Shown piece after piece: positions 23,254 through 36,338 of a stretch of DNA of 64,000 bases. The stretch spans positions 1-64,000 of the forward strand of contig NJFT01000095.1 of assembly GCA_002221725.1 (NCBI GenBank), written 5' to 3'. This DNA comes from Scedosporium boydii (Eukaryota; Ascomycota; Sordariomycetes; Microascales; Microascaceae). A program made the translations under genes and the position numbers. The notes under the pieces are model-generated. The model saw only the letters and a list, made by a program, of their open reading frames with translations. It had not been told where the DNA came from and ran no database searches. Every line of letters starts with the position of its first letter. Within the stretch, counting starts at the first letter, position 1.

Positions 23254-26200
23254 TGTCTTCTTGTTTCCCTTTGTGTCCTATAAAATACAAGTCACTGAGC
23301 TTTGTATGAGGGGGGAAAAGAAAACTCGGAGAGGACTGACGAAATCCACTGCCTCTTCGTTTTCAAGGTATGAGAGAACCAAAAGGTTAAAATAGGGACG
23401 CGGTGGTTCCTTTTATAAAATGGGCCCTGGACCGGAAAGCCACAAGGGACCGAAATTAATACAGGCTGTCAAAATTGGATTTCACTTTAAAGATGGGATC
23501 AAATTTGGTTACGTCTCTCCGCGGGCTGTCAAGGTGCTTCTTGGGAGGCAATGACGAGCGCAGCTACTTAACTTTTTGTTTCAACGTCAAGGGTGTATAG
23601 TAAAGAGTGACCAATCAAGCACAGTGCTTTTTTTCCCCTTTTTTTTTCTGTTCAAGCAGCGTGCGGAAATCATGGCCGGGCAAGATTCCATATTTCCCTG
23701 TGTCATACGGTACGTACTCCGCGTAGGGCGCAGAGAATAGGCGGAATCAACCATTATCGGGGTACACTTGAGCTTGCTCAGGTTGGTGATGTCCGCGCCG
23801 CCAGGCTGTAAGACGTCGGCCGCCTGTCAAATAAAAAGGCTCATTTGGTTCGTTCCGTCTCACTAGGGTCTGGGCCTGGCTATTGAGAAGTTGCTTTCTT
23901 CCGCCGGGGAAACACCACAGCACACCGCGCAAAAGCTCGATGGAGGAGAGCATACAGAAAAGAGAAAAGAAAGTGGGAACAAAAAATCCAAATCAAATAT
24001 ATTGGTTTGCGGGGTAGATTGGGGCCCACGCTAGAACTAGACACTTTCGACTGGCCAAAACCAAGACTCTCGTCGACATAAAGAAGTTAATAATAAATAA
24101 GACCCAAGTACTTCCCGGTTTCCCGGCTGAATTGCTCTTAGCTTACGCGGCCAGTGGTCGCGCACTTTATCCCAAAATCACACCTGCATGGGTCTACAGT
24201 GATGTTTCCGAACAGCCGAGATGGGCCAGAAAACTGTAGTCAAGGTGGGATCGATGGTGGAAGACTTGGGGCGGACCAAACGCGTGGATGCCATTATACA
24301 TTGCGAGCCAGATATCGGTGATATTAGAAGAGCTGTCACCAGTCCTTTGGATATTAACCTTAATCTCCAAGGGAGTGTTTCGGATGTTGCGGTGGGAAAT
24401 TTTGACGGCGGCCTGTTAAGATTTTTGGGGGGGAAGAACGAAAGAAATGGTGAATCGCCACCACGGTAATCCATTTTCCAAAGCTCACGAGTGGCTTAAT
24501 ACTTCAAGGTTCGTTACCTACCGAGGCCGCATCCAAAGATGACGGTTGCTCCATATCCGAGACCAGCCGACCATCGTAGTCCAGGCCCTTTGAATCTAAT
24601 CTTCCGCCCTGAATTCTCAGCCCAGGGGCGGGCGACGGGGATACGGAAGTCGTGGGCCCGTTATGAAGAACCAAGAGGGCTAGATCAAGGTGTATTTGCC
24701 TTCTTCATAAACCCATGAGCTTTTGTCCCTACACTGTCTATGTTGCCAAGTGTGGCCGGGCCTGCCATAGCGGAGATTGTATTACATCAATGATTCCCGC
24801 CCAAGGGATCCGGGGAAGTTCTCCGGCGATCGCAGACGTCCGCGGATCCGAGAAACACACGGATTCTAGAGACCGAGAAGCAATGCCAAGCATTTTACCC
24901 GCTCATTCCTATCTTATCCTGAACATAATTAGTGGAGGGATGGGAAATGTTGTGGGTGGGTGATTTGAGGTGGGTGGCCATTTCAGGCGTTGGAATCAGT
25001 AATTCTTCAATGTTACTGGAAGCCCAAATCCTGTCTCCTCCATCGCCTCAATCTCCCAACGCCGTAGAGATTGAACTTGAATTCATGGCCTCGCCCACTC
25101 CGTTTTATGGCTCCTCTATGGCCAATATATCGAATATTAGATGTCGCCTCCTCAAGTTCGACCCAAGTCACGGGAGAGAGATGCACGCGGGCACTGGCCA
25201 CCATCCCGCGTGCTGCAGACTGCCCACCACTTCGCGGAAATTAGATCAGCAATGTCAATGGTAGATGTGGTGTGACGACAGCTCCGAGCACGATGAGCTT
25301 CCCGCCGACAGAGCCTTCGCCGATAAACAGGGATTCGAAGTAACTGCTCCGCGGAGTAGATTGCCACCCAGGAGCATACACCATAGTGCATGCAGCTGCC
25401 AACCAGTGTGATAGGACCAGGTATTGCCACCAAATCAAATGTTCGGTGGCATTCAACCTGGACGATATTAGTTGCATGGGGTCTCCTAGAAAGTTCCTGG
25501 TGTTTAGCGCTCTTTCGAGGTGAGCCGCACCCCGTATCCTAGTCTCGACACCCTCTTTGTTCATGGTTTCTATCCCAGACCTGGTGAGACAATGACAGCT
25601 TCTTCCGTCGAGATTGATGTGACACCAAGTGTGGAGTCGGCAAGAATCAGCCGGTGACCCTCCTTTCGGGTCCGTTCTTCTCCAGACAACCTGTCTGAGA
25701 GGTATTAGATCCAAAATTGCTATTTCGCTGGGTGTTCGACCTTTTAAGATCCCCGGAAATCGTCAACCGGGGAGAAAAAGGGGCATTCCTGAGGCCAAGA
25801 ATTCAAGATATCTGCTGATTTAATTCACTCATAATTGCTCAAGTCTCTAGCCAAGGCGGCCAAGACTCTAGCCGACACCCGACCCTCCATTATTTGTTTC
25901 TTCAGATGATATCATCAATTGATCTTCCTAAATGCGTAGGCTTGTTTCTGGCCTGTCAGGTCGACTGCTAGTTTGTAGAACCGAGGGTAGTATGGGAGCG
26001 CGAGTCGTTTGCTGACCAATATCCAGCTGTCGTCCCTTTTCTACAATTCGTAAAGAGCAGCCTCCGTCTAAACCTTCGAAACGCCAGAGTTAAAAACATA
26101 TAAAAACACAGTGGGTTGACTGGACCAAGCGTGCGGGTGGAGGCACACCTAAGGGATAAGGAGGATAAGCCAGATTGAGGATTTAGCCTCTCAAGACGGT

Positions 26201-27610
26201 CACAGCGATCGGCCATGACAGACTTCTAGAGAAAGTCAAAGAGCATACTTGATTAAATTGCGAATAATGTAAGATAATCGATGAACGTAGTCATCCGGGA
26301 CCCCTCGTCATGAGGTTTCATCACAATACACTTCATTGTCCCGGTCGCAGCTGGATCTGCAGAGTGGTTCTTGATTGGGGGAAAGTCCTGGCTGACCCGA
26401 TAGATCAGAGCCCATCCTTCTTCGACTGTTTCTTTTGTTTTTTCGCAAAGAGAATCCAGACGTGGTTAAGGCTCAGCGTATTCGCTTTCTTGGAGGCATC
26501 GATGCCAAGCGATGGTAACTTTGAATCAGCCATCTAGAATCTTTTCAAAAAAAAAAAAAAAAAGACGTTCACCCGTTCGTCCAAGCAGCCGCTCTATCAA
26601 AGATGGTTTTGCACTGGTCGTATGAATCCTCGGGTCGTATAATTGAATCGTTTGCTGCGTTGCTTCTTCTGCCATAGTGCGTACATGATTCTACAACCTC
26701 GGTTGTGATAGTATAGAACTGCGATCACATCCATTCGTATGGCGTTTTTTTTTTAGCTCACTGATAACTCCTAGTCCCAAGCTCACGATCTTGAGCTACA
26801 AGGGCTCGAACTACTTTGGAAACGGGGGCTAACGTCCTTCACATCTGCTTCTTCGAGAACCCTGGCCTAAGTCGCCCTTCTGTCACATTTATGGAGGCGA
26901 GTGCGATGGGGAATTTGGGGGGGGGGGGGGTAGCAAGGATACAGGGGTACGTCCGACCGGAAGATAGAAAAAGTTACATGGAATAAGCTCCTAATCGCAT
27001 TTTGGGTGACGGAAGGCCCGGGCGGACATCGCGGCTCCCCCTCTTCGTGAAGGCGGCTTGGAAATGTATCTGAGACGAGAGGTAGTGACTCTAGAATGGG
27101 AATATGAACGTGACGCGATGAGAAAGAGCCCGATTCCAAAGGAGTGCACGGGGAATGTAATGCCACATAACGCCAGAAGAGTGTACATACATATCCAACC
27201 AAGCGTTCCTACCCCCAGACAGGTGGCCACTCGGTGCCTGGAGCCTAACGTGGTCGTGTGCCAAATCGTTCTAGCGAGTAACCTCTCACCACGTAAAATG
27301 CCAAGTGGGGAACTGGTGACTCGCCCTGTGTAAACCCAAACCCACTGAAAACAGACAATAGGTGTTGGGCAGTCCTTATCTTGAGGCGACCCTCTCTGAA
27401 GCGGTGAGATTAGGTTGGGTTTTTTCGGTGTACGTAATGATTGCTGCCCTATGGTACCGAAGAGAGAGTGAACTAAAATCGATCATTGAAGCCCCGAAAA
27501 GATCGAAACAAAAACAAAAAGAAGAAAAATAAAGAAAAATAAAAAATCCCTCTTAGACCATTGCTCGTTGCATATTACCTTGAGTTAGATTCTTTGGTTG
27601 AAACAGCACG
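23254..27610. other. Gene-poor 4.4-kb stretch
   Basis: No gene that I can support. The longest frame (minus 25241-25714, 157 codons) has one hydrophobic segment and no family signature. Homopolymers: A17 at 26547-26563 and G14 at 26917-26930. The left end should hold the tyrosinase promoter and the right end the promoter of the B-box gene. Confidence 0.45.
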
Positions 27611-30154
27611 ATGGTGCACTTGCAAGCACAGACGAGATTACCCATGTCGGAAGAGACCGCCGAGTCTCCGCGTCTGCCATCGGATGCCGAGCAAACCCAA
27701 CCCGCCGGCAGGTCCGATAATGACGAGGACCGCTCATTCCAGCCGGAAACGACGGAGGATACACCGTCTACGGCTGATCCTGACCGTGTCATTTGTGAGG
27801 GCTGCGAGAACGATGGTGAGAAATACTGCGGTAAATGTCGCCAGATTCTCTGCACAGAGTGTTGGGCCGGATTGCCGTTGCATCGTCGGAACGACCCTCG
27901 TCATCCAGTTATCCCATATGAGCAATAGTAAGAACACACGATTCCCTCTAAACCTCCTCCCCCGATTTTTTTTCTTCCTTAAATTCCGTCTTCAATCCCC
28001 TCCCGCGTGCGTTTCTAATTCTGAGGTTCCAATGAAACTAGCAAGCTATTCAAGGATGCAATAGACCCATCCTGGACAGAAGAGCAGTGGATGCATCACC
28101 ACAAGCAAGACTTATTCACTCTCTGGTTTTCCGTTGACCGCCAGCAGGATGGTAAACTTGGGCTTGAGGAGTATCCTCGACTTAAACAACTCGCTGTACA
28201 ACATCGACGCGAACTATCCTTCCAGTCAGAATGTTACGCGCAACTTGCATCTTTCATAGGCGACACCCGTGCGGGCAAGAGCACACTGATTCGCTCGTTG
28301 ATGCAGCGGCCATGGGACATTGAGAGTCTCAAGTCGATAGCAGCATCTTCTGTCATGTTACCGATCGTTGGTCGCGACGTCTCGCAACCGACTTCGGGAG
28401 ATGTGCATCTTTACAAGGCACCACATGTGGATACCACCCAGCCCTGGATGCTCCTTCTCTATGCTGACAGCGAGGGCTTCTACGACGGCAGCCAACCATC
28501 AGCGGCGAAAGTGGCCAAGGACAGTGTATCCGCCCAATTTTCCAGGGCGAGGGCTGACAAGAAACCCGAGCATGCGGACTGGATGGAGGAGCTCTTTTCA
28601 TTTTTCAAGCCTGGATCTAAAAGACCCCTGAGCTCCTGGGGCAACAGACAAAATGCGGTCAAGGAATTATTCCCGCGCCTTCTGTACAACTTCTCCGACG
28701 TCATCGTATACGCTATGCCTTCCTCGGCGACACAAAAAATCGAGGCCGCCTTGGTAAAGCTCGTCGAATGGGCACAGAACTCGCGGGAGACCGCCGTGAA
28801 CCGAGTTGTCCTACCGCACCTCATCGTCGTGCTCAATCGATCCCCAGCCATCTCGACTGATTGGGATCCCGCCGAAACCACGAAGCGGATTCTCACGCAG
28901 CATAAATCAGCCGCTGAGAGCAATCGGGTCCTGAGAACATATCGCCGACTCTTCAGTCAAGTGAAAGGTTCCAACATCGAGAATTTCCCCCAATTGCTTC
29001 GATGCTGCTACTCCTCGGTGCAGTTCATCCGAGTCCCAGAGACGGCGAACCCGACCTTATTCTCGCACCAGTTACAACGTCTGGACTCGATGATCAAAGA
29101 GGCCGCATGCGACGCAGAGAAAACGAAGACGAAGGCCAATTTCCTCCTGCCAACAAGCATTCACAACCGAATGGTTTCGATGGCTTTCGACCACTACAAA
29201 GACCGCGAAGATCAGCCCTTTGATTTCCTGGAGAGCCTATTCATGCACAACCCGTTGAAGGAGGGCCTCGCTCGGGGTTTCTTTGAGCTGCTCAGGGCAG
29301 CCGAAAAAGCCAACAGGATGTCCGCAGCCGACATCCCGTTATCTGGACTAGACTTCTGCTCCGCCATCACTCCTGTCATTTGCTCGACAGTTGCGGTGGA
29401 CGCTTGCCGGTCAAGCACCAAGTATCCTGGTCGACTTCAAGATATCTATAAGGGCAGTACCATGGATTTCCTGCACGCCAACCTCCACGCGGGTGGTGCG
29501 TCTAAAACGGCGGTGACGTATCAGAAACAAGTTGCAGAGGCCGTTGACAACCTTTTCGATCGCGTTTGTGAGTGCGATTTTATCGGCCCAGAGGGACAAA
29601 GATGTATCACCGCCCGCCTGGCGCATGACAACACGTACCTGCACCAGGACAAGGCCGGTAAAGTCTTCTCCTACGGCACGTTCCAGTCCGAATTTGTCGA
29701 CCAGTTGATGATGCGCTGGAACGACGAGATTGACGAGTCCATGCGGATGCTCGACGACTTGCAAAGCGCATCCGATGCCGTCTTGAGACCTGGACTGGAA
29801 TCAGAGAGCGAAGCGCGGTACATGGTGTTTTGGGCCGCACACTGCGCTAACCTTCAAGAGCTCTATAGCGTCATCCCCGGGCTGGAGGTGCGCAGTATCG
29901 AAGCTTGTTCCTGGTGCCTGCGGGGCGACACATCTCTCTGGCCTCTCAGCTGCGGACATAAGGTGTGCTGGCAGTGTGCCCGATTGCTGGGAGACCCTGT
30001 AGCCGGCGTTACCGAAGGAGAAGTGGCTGGCATTCGAGGCTGTGATCTCCATCGAGATGAACAACGCTTTGAGGCGTGTGAATATATCGCGAGGGGAAAA
30101 GCCGGTGGAGTCATACCGAGAGACCCCGCACGAGAGAAGAAACAAAAGAGATAA
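27611..30154 (+). CDS. B-box / large GTPase-like / Cys-rich multidomain protein, two exons
   Basis: Exon 1 is 27611-27927 and exon 2 is 28042-30154. The 114-bp intron (GTAAGA to CTAG) keeps frame and gives 809 residues. Residues 62-102 are a B-box-like zinc module (C-x2-C-x7-C-x2-C-x4-C-x2-C, then His pairs). At 179-187, GDTRAGKST is a P-loop; 248-252 DSEGF fits the switch-II D-x-x-G of GBP/atlastin-like GTPases; and LIVVLNRS at 365-373 sits where a guanine-specificity N-K/R-x-D would be expected. The middle is alpha-helical. At 728-751 there is a C-x2-C...C-x-H-x2-C-x2-C cluster. In related fungal proteins, as I recall them, a patatin-like phospholipase domain follows this cluster; here the protein stops about 55 residues later, after a basic tail. 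The likely role is a GTP-driven signalling or defence switch, by inference only. Confidence 0.72.
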
Positions 30155-32720
30155 ATTGGACACGGAATGGCCTTCGCTGAAGGATTCGAAAGAAGAAGAT
30201 GGAGACGCGGTCTGATTTTATCACTTGTAAGGTATTGGATATGAAGTAAATCGCTGAATGGGAACTAGGTAATGGGAAGACTGTATTAGAATGGTTTAGT
30301 TGAAAGATAAGACCGACTATATAACTTATACTTAGTGCAAGAATGAAAAGAAGAAGAAAAAAATAAAAACGACTACTTGTTTGCAACCTCTCACCTTAAC
30401 CTGGAAGGTCGAGAGGATGAAAATCTAACTTCGTGTCTAGTTCTTTTCGTGAACCGCCCGTTTTCTCTTGTCACCATTAGCACCGCCTCCACTATAGAAA
30501 CTTGTCTTGACGCCAGTGGAAGTTATTTGTCCGGGGCATAGAGTCCTCTCCGCAATTACAGAGTTGATGTAACCTTTTTTTCGTTAGATAGGGAGTTCTA
30601 ACCTACTCTTTCTATGTGTATTGGACAATAAGAGCCATAAGGTGGTAAAAGTCTTCACATTGCTTGGGGTCACATCCCAAGAGGGAGATTGGTCCCCTAG
30701 ATTGGCTCTGATCTGAGTGTTTTCCAAATGGAAAACACGTTACCACGGTTGCCTTCTTGCCTTCTAAGTGTTAGGCTTGGTCCAAAGATATGAAAATGTT
30801 CCTGACGCAGTATGGGGGCTTGAGGGTCGAGAACTTACCGTCGCCGCCCAAAACCCACATCCAAACCTGACCATGTCGCTGTCGTCAACTGCCGTTTCTC
30901 TGCCATTGTACGGTACGGACTTGGAGTCCCCACTGCCTCTCATATTGCCATGGTCAGTGTCTTGCGGCTCAGAGTTCCCGCCGCTCCATTTTGACACAGT
31001 TTGCCGCACATCACGATGGTGAGTAGTTCGCAGCCCAGGGTAGAAAAATTGATCCAACGTTCTCCGGGGGTGGAAATTGCCCCCTTTTTGCGCCGCCATT
31101 TCGGTGGTTTGTAGGTCAATTATATCTTACCACTCTCCCTATGTAGACCAGCTCAGATACGGAAGCTATATTGATTAACATCTCACTCAGCTGGCGTTGG
31201 TGTAGACTCGGCTTACATAGAGGGTGAATAACAGCTCCTCCTTTTTGCTTTCTTTTTTTGTCCTTTTGCCATGACTCCGACCCGTTGTCTTGTACCTCCT
31301 TGAAAGAGGGTTGCATGCAAAGTGAGTGAGTCAGTTTAATGCCACTGGGAATCGTCCGTGTAGGTCTAACCCCACGAGACCCATCGTCGCGACGCTGGGC
31401 AGTCTCCCCATCATCAATGAGAATATCGAGCCATTTCTACGTCCGTTATTCTTGACGCGCCCAACACTTTTAATTCTGATATTAGACATAATCAAAGCCA
31501 TTATTACGCACCTCGACAATGCTGTAGTCATTTTTCGGTATATGGATCCATTGAAATTGCGGGCTTGGCAAGCTTCGTTGGGCATCTGACTTTAGCCGCT
31601 GATGCAAATCGCCCTGGCGTGGCTCATAGCCGTTTTCATAGGCAACACCAAAGTCGTAAATCCAGATGAAGTTACCGCGGAAATGGGTCAATTGAATGAT
31701 TTCTCTTCCTTCGTAAAGGGGAGACGCGCCTATCAAATACCATCATTTAATAAGTATCGACGCATGATCCCTCATAGCTAGGTTGCATGCAATTTTCTAT
31801 TAACCCAGAACTACACCTGCCAACTTACTACTCGTGGTCTATGAAACTAGAGGGCTCGAAAGTGTACCTGCAGGACTTCGGTTGATCGACAGTTCTAAAG
31901 CCCGTTAGTTCTGAACTTCTGGCAGGAAGCTCTGGCAGATGGCTGGTGGTTTCGGCCCCGAGTTCCTCGACCCATCGGTGTGGGATTGGAGTGTTTGGGT
32001 TGGGGGAGCAGGCGACTGCTAGGCTCGCATGATGGGTTACGTTTGGGTGGTGACGTTAACCTGACATGGTACATAATAGTGAACAGGGTCTGACCATTCA
32101 CCTCCAGACACATCGTCAAAACATGTAGCATGCACTCGTCTGTGTTCAAGCAATCATGGCAGGCTTCCGTGCTTTGGTTATTTTCTATCCCCCGGCCCCG
32201 GCGAGCAGCCGCAGATAACTTATGACTCTCAGTGCCTGCCTTTTGTGACTAGTGCCCCGGCGAGCAGCCGCAGATAACTTATGACTCTCAGTGCCTGCCT
32301 TTTGTGACTAGTGAATATCACCTAGAGGTAGATATAGACCGAAGACTGGGAAGTTTGCTTGATCTCGAAACTTCAAACTATTCAACATATATAACGATTG
32401 TCACCGGGCTCCATCAGTTATCAGTTGATGAGTGTTCTGCCTTTGTTGTTTCTAGGTTTATAAAGCACGAAGGCAAAAGAGAATCGAATTTCTGCGGAAG
32501 CTAATACAATAATCAATTTCATTGCGTCGATCAAACATAAAACTTTTTTCACAAAAAGCCCTCGACTGTAGCCCGGGCGTTATTTCGACAAGTAGCCGCC
32601 ATGAATGCAAAATCCCAAGATTCCAATTTTAGTCCTCCAAAACGAGCGAATATAAGGAGCGCGAGCGTGAAAGAAAACACAAACACAATTCAGACGACCA
32701 CCCTCAAAAACAGGGAGAGC
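30155..32720. other. Intergenic with tandem duplication
   Basis: No gene is seen between the converging B-box gene and GH94 gene. The stretch contains the 59-bp perfect tandem duplication at 32196-32313. Confidence 0.5.
32196..32313. repeat. Perfect 59-bp tandem duplication
   Basis: Positions 32196-32254 and 32255-32313 are identical. The unit begins CCCCGGCGAGCAGCCGCAG and ends GACTAGTG. No mismatch between the copies suggests a recent event. Confidence 0.95.
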
Positions 32721-35090
32721 TTAGGGGACCAAAACAGTCAGCTCGTAAGTCTTGCCAGCTTGGATATTCGTGACCCTAGCGCCGGGAAGAACTTCATTGC
32801 CGCGGAGGACTCGGACTTCGTTGACGTTATCGGAGCGCTGGACGTCCAGATTGAACGTAGCTCCGCGGAAGCTTCGGCTGATCTTCATGCCGTCCCAATC
32901 CTCGGGCAGCTGCGGCTGGATGCAGAGGCCCTGTGCATCACCCTTGAGACCGCAGAGACCCTCGAGGACAACTCTGTAGACCCATGACACGGTGCCGGTG
33001 TTGAACAGATGACTCGACCGGCCGGCAGTGCGGGGGAACTCGCGCCAGGCACCACGGTAGTAGTTAGGGATGTAGATTGGCAACTGCCCCCTCTGGATAT
33101 AGTCCTCCTCGGAAGGGCCGGGAACCATTAGTCGGAGCAACTCGAAGGCGCGGTCGGTCTCCCCAACGCTATACAAACTGTGAATGTAAAATACAGCAGC
33201 ATGGTTATACACGGCGCCATTCTCCGCGGAGCCGGCGTGCTTCTGCGTGACGCGTCCGACATCCTCACGCATTCCCAGGTAGGCCGGGGCAAACATGACG
33301 ATACCGTAGGGAGTGTACATCTGCTTCTCGATCTCCTTAAACATCTTGGCGCGCTGCTCGGGGCTCGCGGCGCCGCCAAGGATGGAGAAAGATTGGGGGT
33401 TGAGCCAGATGCGGCCCTGGGTATCCTTCTTGATGCCGAACTTGACATTGTCGTCGGTGATGCCGCGGCCGTACCAGTCACCGTCCCAGAGATGCTTGTT
33501 GGCGGCGGCGTTGACCTCGTCCGCTCCGGAGCGGTAACGCGAAGCGAGCTCCTTATTTCCTTGGTGCTCGCAGATCCCGGCCCAAATCTTCAAAGCGTAA
33601 CCGGTGGCGAGGGTGAGCCAGCCCGAAACGCCCTTGCCCTTGTAGCCTACCATGTTGAGCGGGTCGCACCAGTCACCTTGGGCGATGTAGCTCAGGCCAC
33701 GCTCGTCGCGCTCGGAAAGGAGCCAGTCCATAGCGCGGCTGAAGCGTTCGAAAACGGTGTAGTTGTCACCATTTTCCGTCTTGACTCGCTGGTTGAGGAA
33801 TGCATAGTCTCCAGTCTCGGCCAGGTAGACCTCGAGGGTAAGAGGAAGCCAGACGCAGTGGTCAGTGTGAGGAACTTGATTGATGTACTTGAGCTCTGCT
33901 CCTTCGACCAAGATAATGCCATCGGGCATGGCCCCGGTTGCTTCTTGCTGGGAAAGCGCGGTGAGGAAGGCTTTACGGGCTACCTCGGGCTTGATATAGT
34001 TCATGCCCATGTTGTCCTGAAGATAATTGCGCGTTTGAGGGTCTGTCGTCAACCGGTTCACGTCACCGTGGTAGTAAACTTGACGGGGCAGCCAATTATT
34101 GACGTAGTTATCGAAATCTGGGTCCGGGGTCTCAATCTTGAGACATCCCCTGCCACGCTCAATATAGGCGGCGTATTCGCGGGCGGATCGCTCAAAGGCC
34201 GCCTTGCTCAGATACCGCTCTTTCATGGAGCGAATCTCAGCGTCATCATAGGCAGGACCAAAAATGAAGCGGAATTCACGCTGCTCGCCCGGCTTGAGGG
34301 ACAAACGGTACTGTACCACCGCAACAGGTGTCTCATATCGAGCATCTCCGCGGGACAGTTCGGAGTCTTGCAAGGCGGAGGGGGCATGCAGGCCGCCCTC
34401 ACCCTCGAAGGCCTGGTGCATGGTCTCCCACGAAGTGGGTTTCGTCTCGCACATGAGGTAGGTCTTGTCCTTGAGATACTTGTTTTTGAAGTAGTCAGCG
34501 ACCTTTTGGTACGGCGTGACACAAGAGGCAACGACGCCGCCAAGGTCCTCGCGGTACTCGGCCGATTGGTTCATCCACGACATGTACCCAATGGTGAAAT
34601 AAGGATAGACGCTGACGTGACGTTGGCGGCCAGACATGTTTGTGACCTTGACGGTCCAGAGCTCGGTGACATCGTGGGTGGGGAGGCCAAGTGTCATCTC
34701 CACCCGGATGCCAAGATGCTCCGTAGTCCACCGAATGTCGCTCTGGCCGGCGGAGAAGACAAATCGCTCCATGGGGCCGCGGACGGGTTCATACGGAGCT
34801 GAGAAGATTTGGTCCGTGGCCTCATCCTTGACATAGACGAAGCGGCCCGGATGGTGAGCGTAGTAATTCTGCTCCGGCTGCATGAATGTTTTGGCCTCGA
34901 GATTGGGGGCATAGGAATATTTGGCGGGCTCTGGTTGCATGAATTGGGCTGTGGCGTATCCGCGACAGGTGGCCTGGATCATCATGCCCTGGTTCCAGAG
35001 GAAGGCTCCGGCCTTGGGCATGGCAGTAGGGCTGGTGAGCTCATACCGCCGACCATCGTCGGCGGGCTGTAAAAGGGGCATTCGCGTCAT
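32721..35090 (-). CDS. GH94 phosphorylase, probably cellobionic acid phosphorylase, intronless
   Basis: A 789-residue protein without signal peptide, hence cytosolic. It has the GH94 layout: an N-terminal beta-sandwich (residues 1-280, with [10 protein letters not shown] and [10 protein letters not shown]), a helical linker and a long (alpha/alpha)6 barrel. Barrel signatures are [26 protein letters not shown], the acid motif GDWCDPLN (D473-W-C-D476), [19 protein letters not shown] and [13 protein letters not shown]. Length and lack of introns match the fungal GH94 described from Neurospora crassa as cellobionic acid phosphorylase, which splits cellobionic acid with phosphate into glucose-1-phosphate and gluconate after lytic polysaccharide monooxygenase or cellobiose dehydrogenase action. 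Cellobiose phosphorylase is the alternative. GH94 is mainly bacterial, so ancient horizontal transfer is plausible. A 540-codon antisense frame is a shadow of the GC-rich coding bias. Confidence 0.85.
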   Translation of the reverse strand: MTRMPLLQPADDGRRYELTSPTAMPKAGAFLWNQGMMIQATCRGYATAQFMQPEPAKYSYAPNLEAKTFMQPEQNYYAHHPGRFVYVKDEATDQIFSAPYEPVRGPMERFVFSAGQSDIRWTTEHLGIRVEMTLGLPTHDVTELWTVKVTNMSGRQRHVSVYPYFTIGYMSWMNQSAEYREDLGGVVASCVTPYQKVADYFKNKYLKDKTYLMCETKPTSWETMHQAFEGEGGLHAPSALQDSELSRGDARYETPVAVVQYRLSLKPGEQREFRFIFGPAYDDAEIRSMKERYLSKAAFERSAREYAAYIERGRGCLKIETPDPDFDNYVNNWLPRQVYYHGDVNRLTTDPQTRNYLQDNMGMNYIKPEVARKAFLTALSQQEATGAMPDGIILVEGAELKYINQVPHTDHCVWLPLTLEVYLAETGDYAFLNQRVKTENGDNYTVFERFSRAMDWLLSERDERGLSYIAQGDWCDPLNMVGYKGKGVSGWLTLATGYALKIWAGICEHQGNKELASRYRSGADEVNAAANKHLWDGDWYGRGITDDNVKFGIKKDTQGRIWLNPQSFSILGGAASPEQRAKMFKEIEKQMYTPYGIVMFAPAYLGMREDVGRVTQKHAGSAENGAVYNHAAVFYIHSLYSVGETDRAFELLRLMVPGPSEEDYIQRGQLPIYIPNYYRGAWREFPRTAGRSSHLFNTGTVSWVYRVVLEGLCGLKGDAQGLCIQPQLPEDWDGMKISRSFRGATFNLDVQRSDNVNEVRVLRGNEVLPGARVTNIQAGKTYELTVLVP

Positions 35091-35630
35091 ATTGGGAACG
35101 TGGGGGTATAAGGACGTAAGGGGGGAAAGGGGGTAAAGATGGAATGGGACAATTAGACTTGGTGATGGTGGTGGCGTGTATGGAGAGGATCTGGATGGAC
35201 GAAGGAATTGATGGTTTCGTTACTATTTTAGTAGATCTAGATGGAAACGAGAGGCACCGTCGCACATCTTCAACATGTAAAATTGTTGAGGGAATAGAAG
35301 GCGCGGCGGAATGCATGGAACAAATCAATCCCTGCTCCTGTGTTGGGTGAGAGTGAGAAAGAGAGTGAGGGAAGTGAGCAATACTTCGTACAGTGCTCTG
35401 ACTGATGAGCTCTTTCCTTGTTCCTTGCAAAAGAAAAAAGGAAACAAATTGACTGCGTCACCGACGGAGAAAACGTTCTTCCGTACCGGATTCAGTGGCC
35501 TGTCGGTAAATCGACTCGTACTTCATCTATTCCCTTGGTCTGTTTGGATTTGAGCTTCGTATTTTGTGGTGGGAGCTCGCACGTTGTGTGATGTACGAAA
35601 CCGGTTCTTCGATATTAAAGCGCATCACCT

Positions 35631-35827
35631 GCAGGACTTGGGCTGGGCACTTGGGGCTTGGGGCTAGCGGCAGACGAAGCTGAAGGGGAACATGGGAACA
35701 TGGAAAGTACCTGACCTGGGCAAATCTGGTACGGATTTTCGTGGCAAAGACTGCCGAAACCCATGCAAGGATCCTTGGCGCTGCAAATGCAGAATGCAGC
35801 CATCACGTGGGGGCGGGTTTGCTTCTT
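35631..35827. repeat. Dispersed repeat, copy 2
   Basis: Same-orientation partner of 17180-17353, with near identity over the GTACGGATTTTCGTGGC to GGGCGGGTTTGC core. It is followed directly by a CGCCT microsatellite (about 35833-35855). Confidence 0.8.
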
Positions 35828-36338
35828 TACCGTCTCGCCTCGCCTCGCCTCGCCTCGTTTGCTCTCCATCCATGGCCACACCGGTTTTTGGTTTGTACTG
35901 AGGCACCTTCTTTTCTTGGGTCTACAGCGCTACATGCGAATGGTCGGTCTAGCTGCTCTGACCGTCTTGTCAGGGATTACGAAGTACGCATGCTTGTACC
36001 TCTAGGCTCACCAATAGTGGATGGCGAATATCAGATTTCGGTACATCAAATCGGATTGGGCCTGGACCGTACCAATTGACAACGGATCTCCGTTGGAATC
36101 CCAAGCACGGGGATTTCTGAAGCACCTCGTGCAGTAACTCGGACGTCTGGCAATTATGCCACTGGACCATCCCGTCCACCACGCCGGCGTGATCTCGGCC
36201 GTGAAACGGTTACATGCTCCAGCGGTGCATCCCCGCGGTCCCCGCTTAACGGAGATCACGGTTCGAGAGGGGTTCAAAGTTTGGACGGTGACGTCGGAGA
36301 GTAGTAAGAGATGGACATTTTAAGCTATGCACTAAGGG

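Noticed and set aside
25241..25714. 157-codon minus frame with a hydrophobic segment
   Set aside because: No signature, overlapped by other frames and no plausible splice partners.
28480..28923. 147-codon minus frame
   Set aside because: Antisense to the B-box/GTPase-like gene.
33180..34802. 540-codon open frame on the plus strand inside the GH94 gene
   Set aside because: It is exactly antisense to the well-supported GH94 coding sequence and has no family resemblance; third-position GC bias of the real gene explains it.
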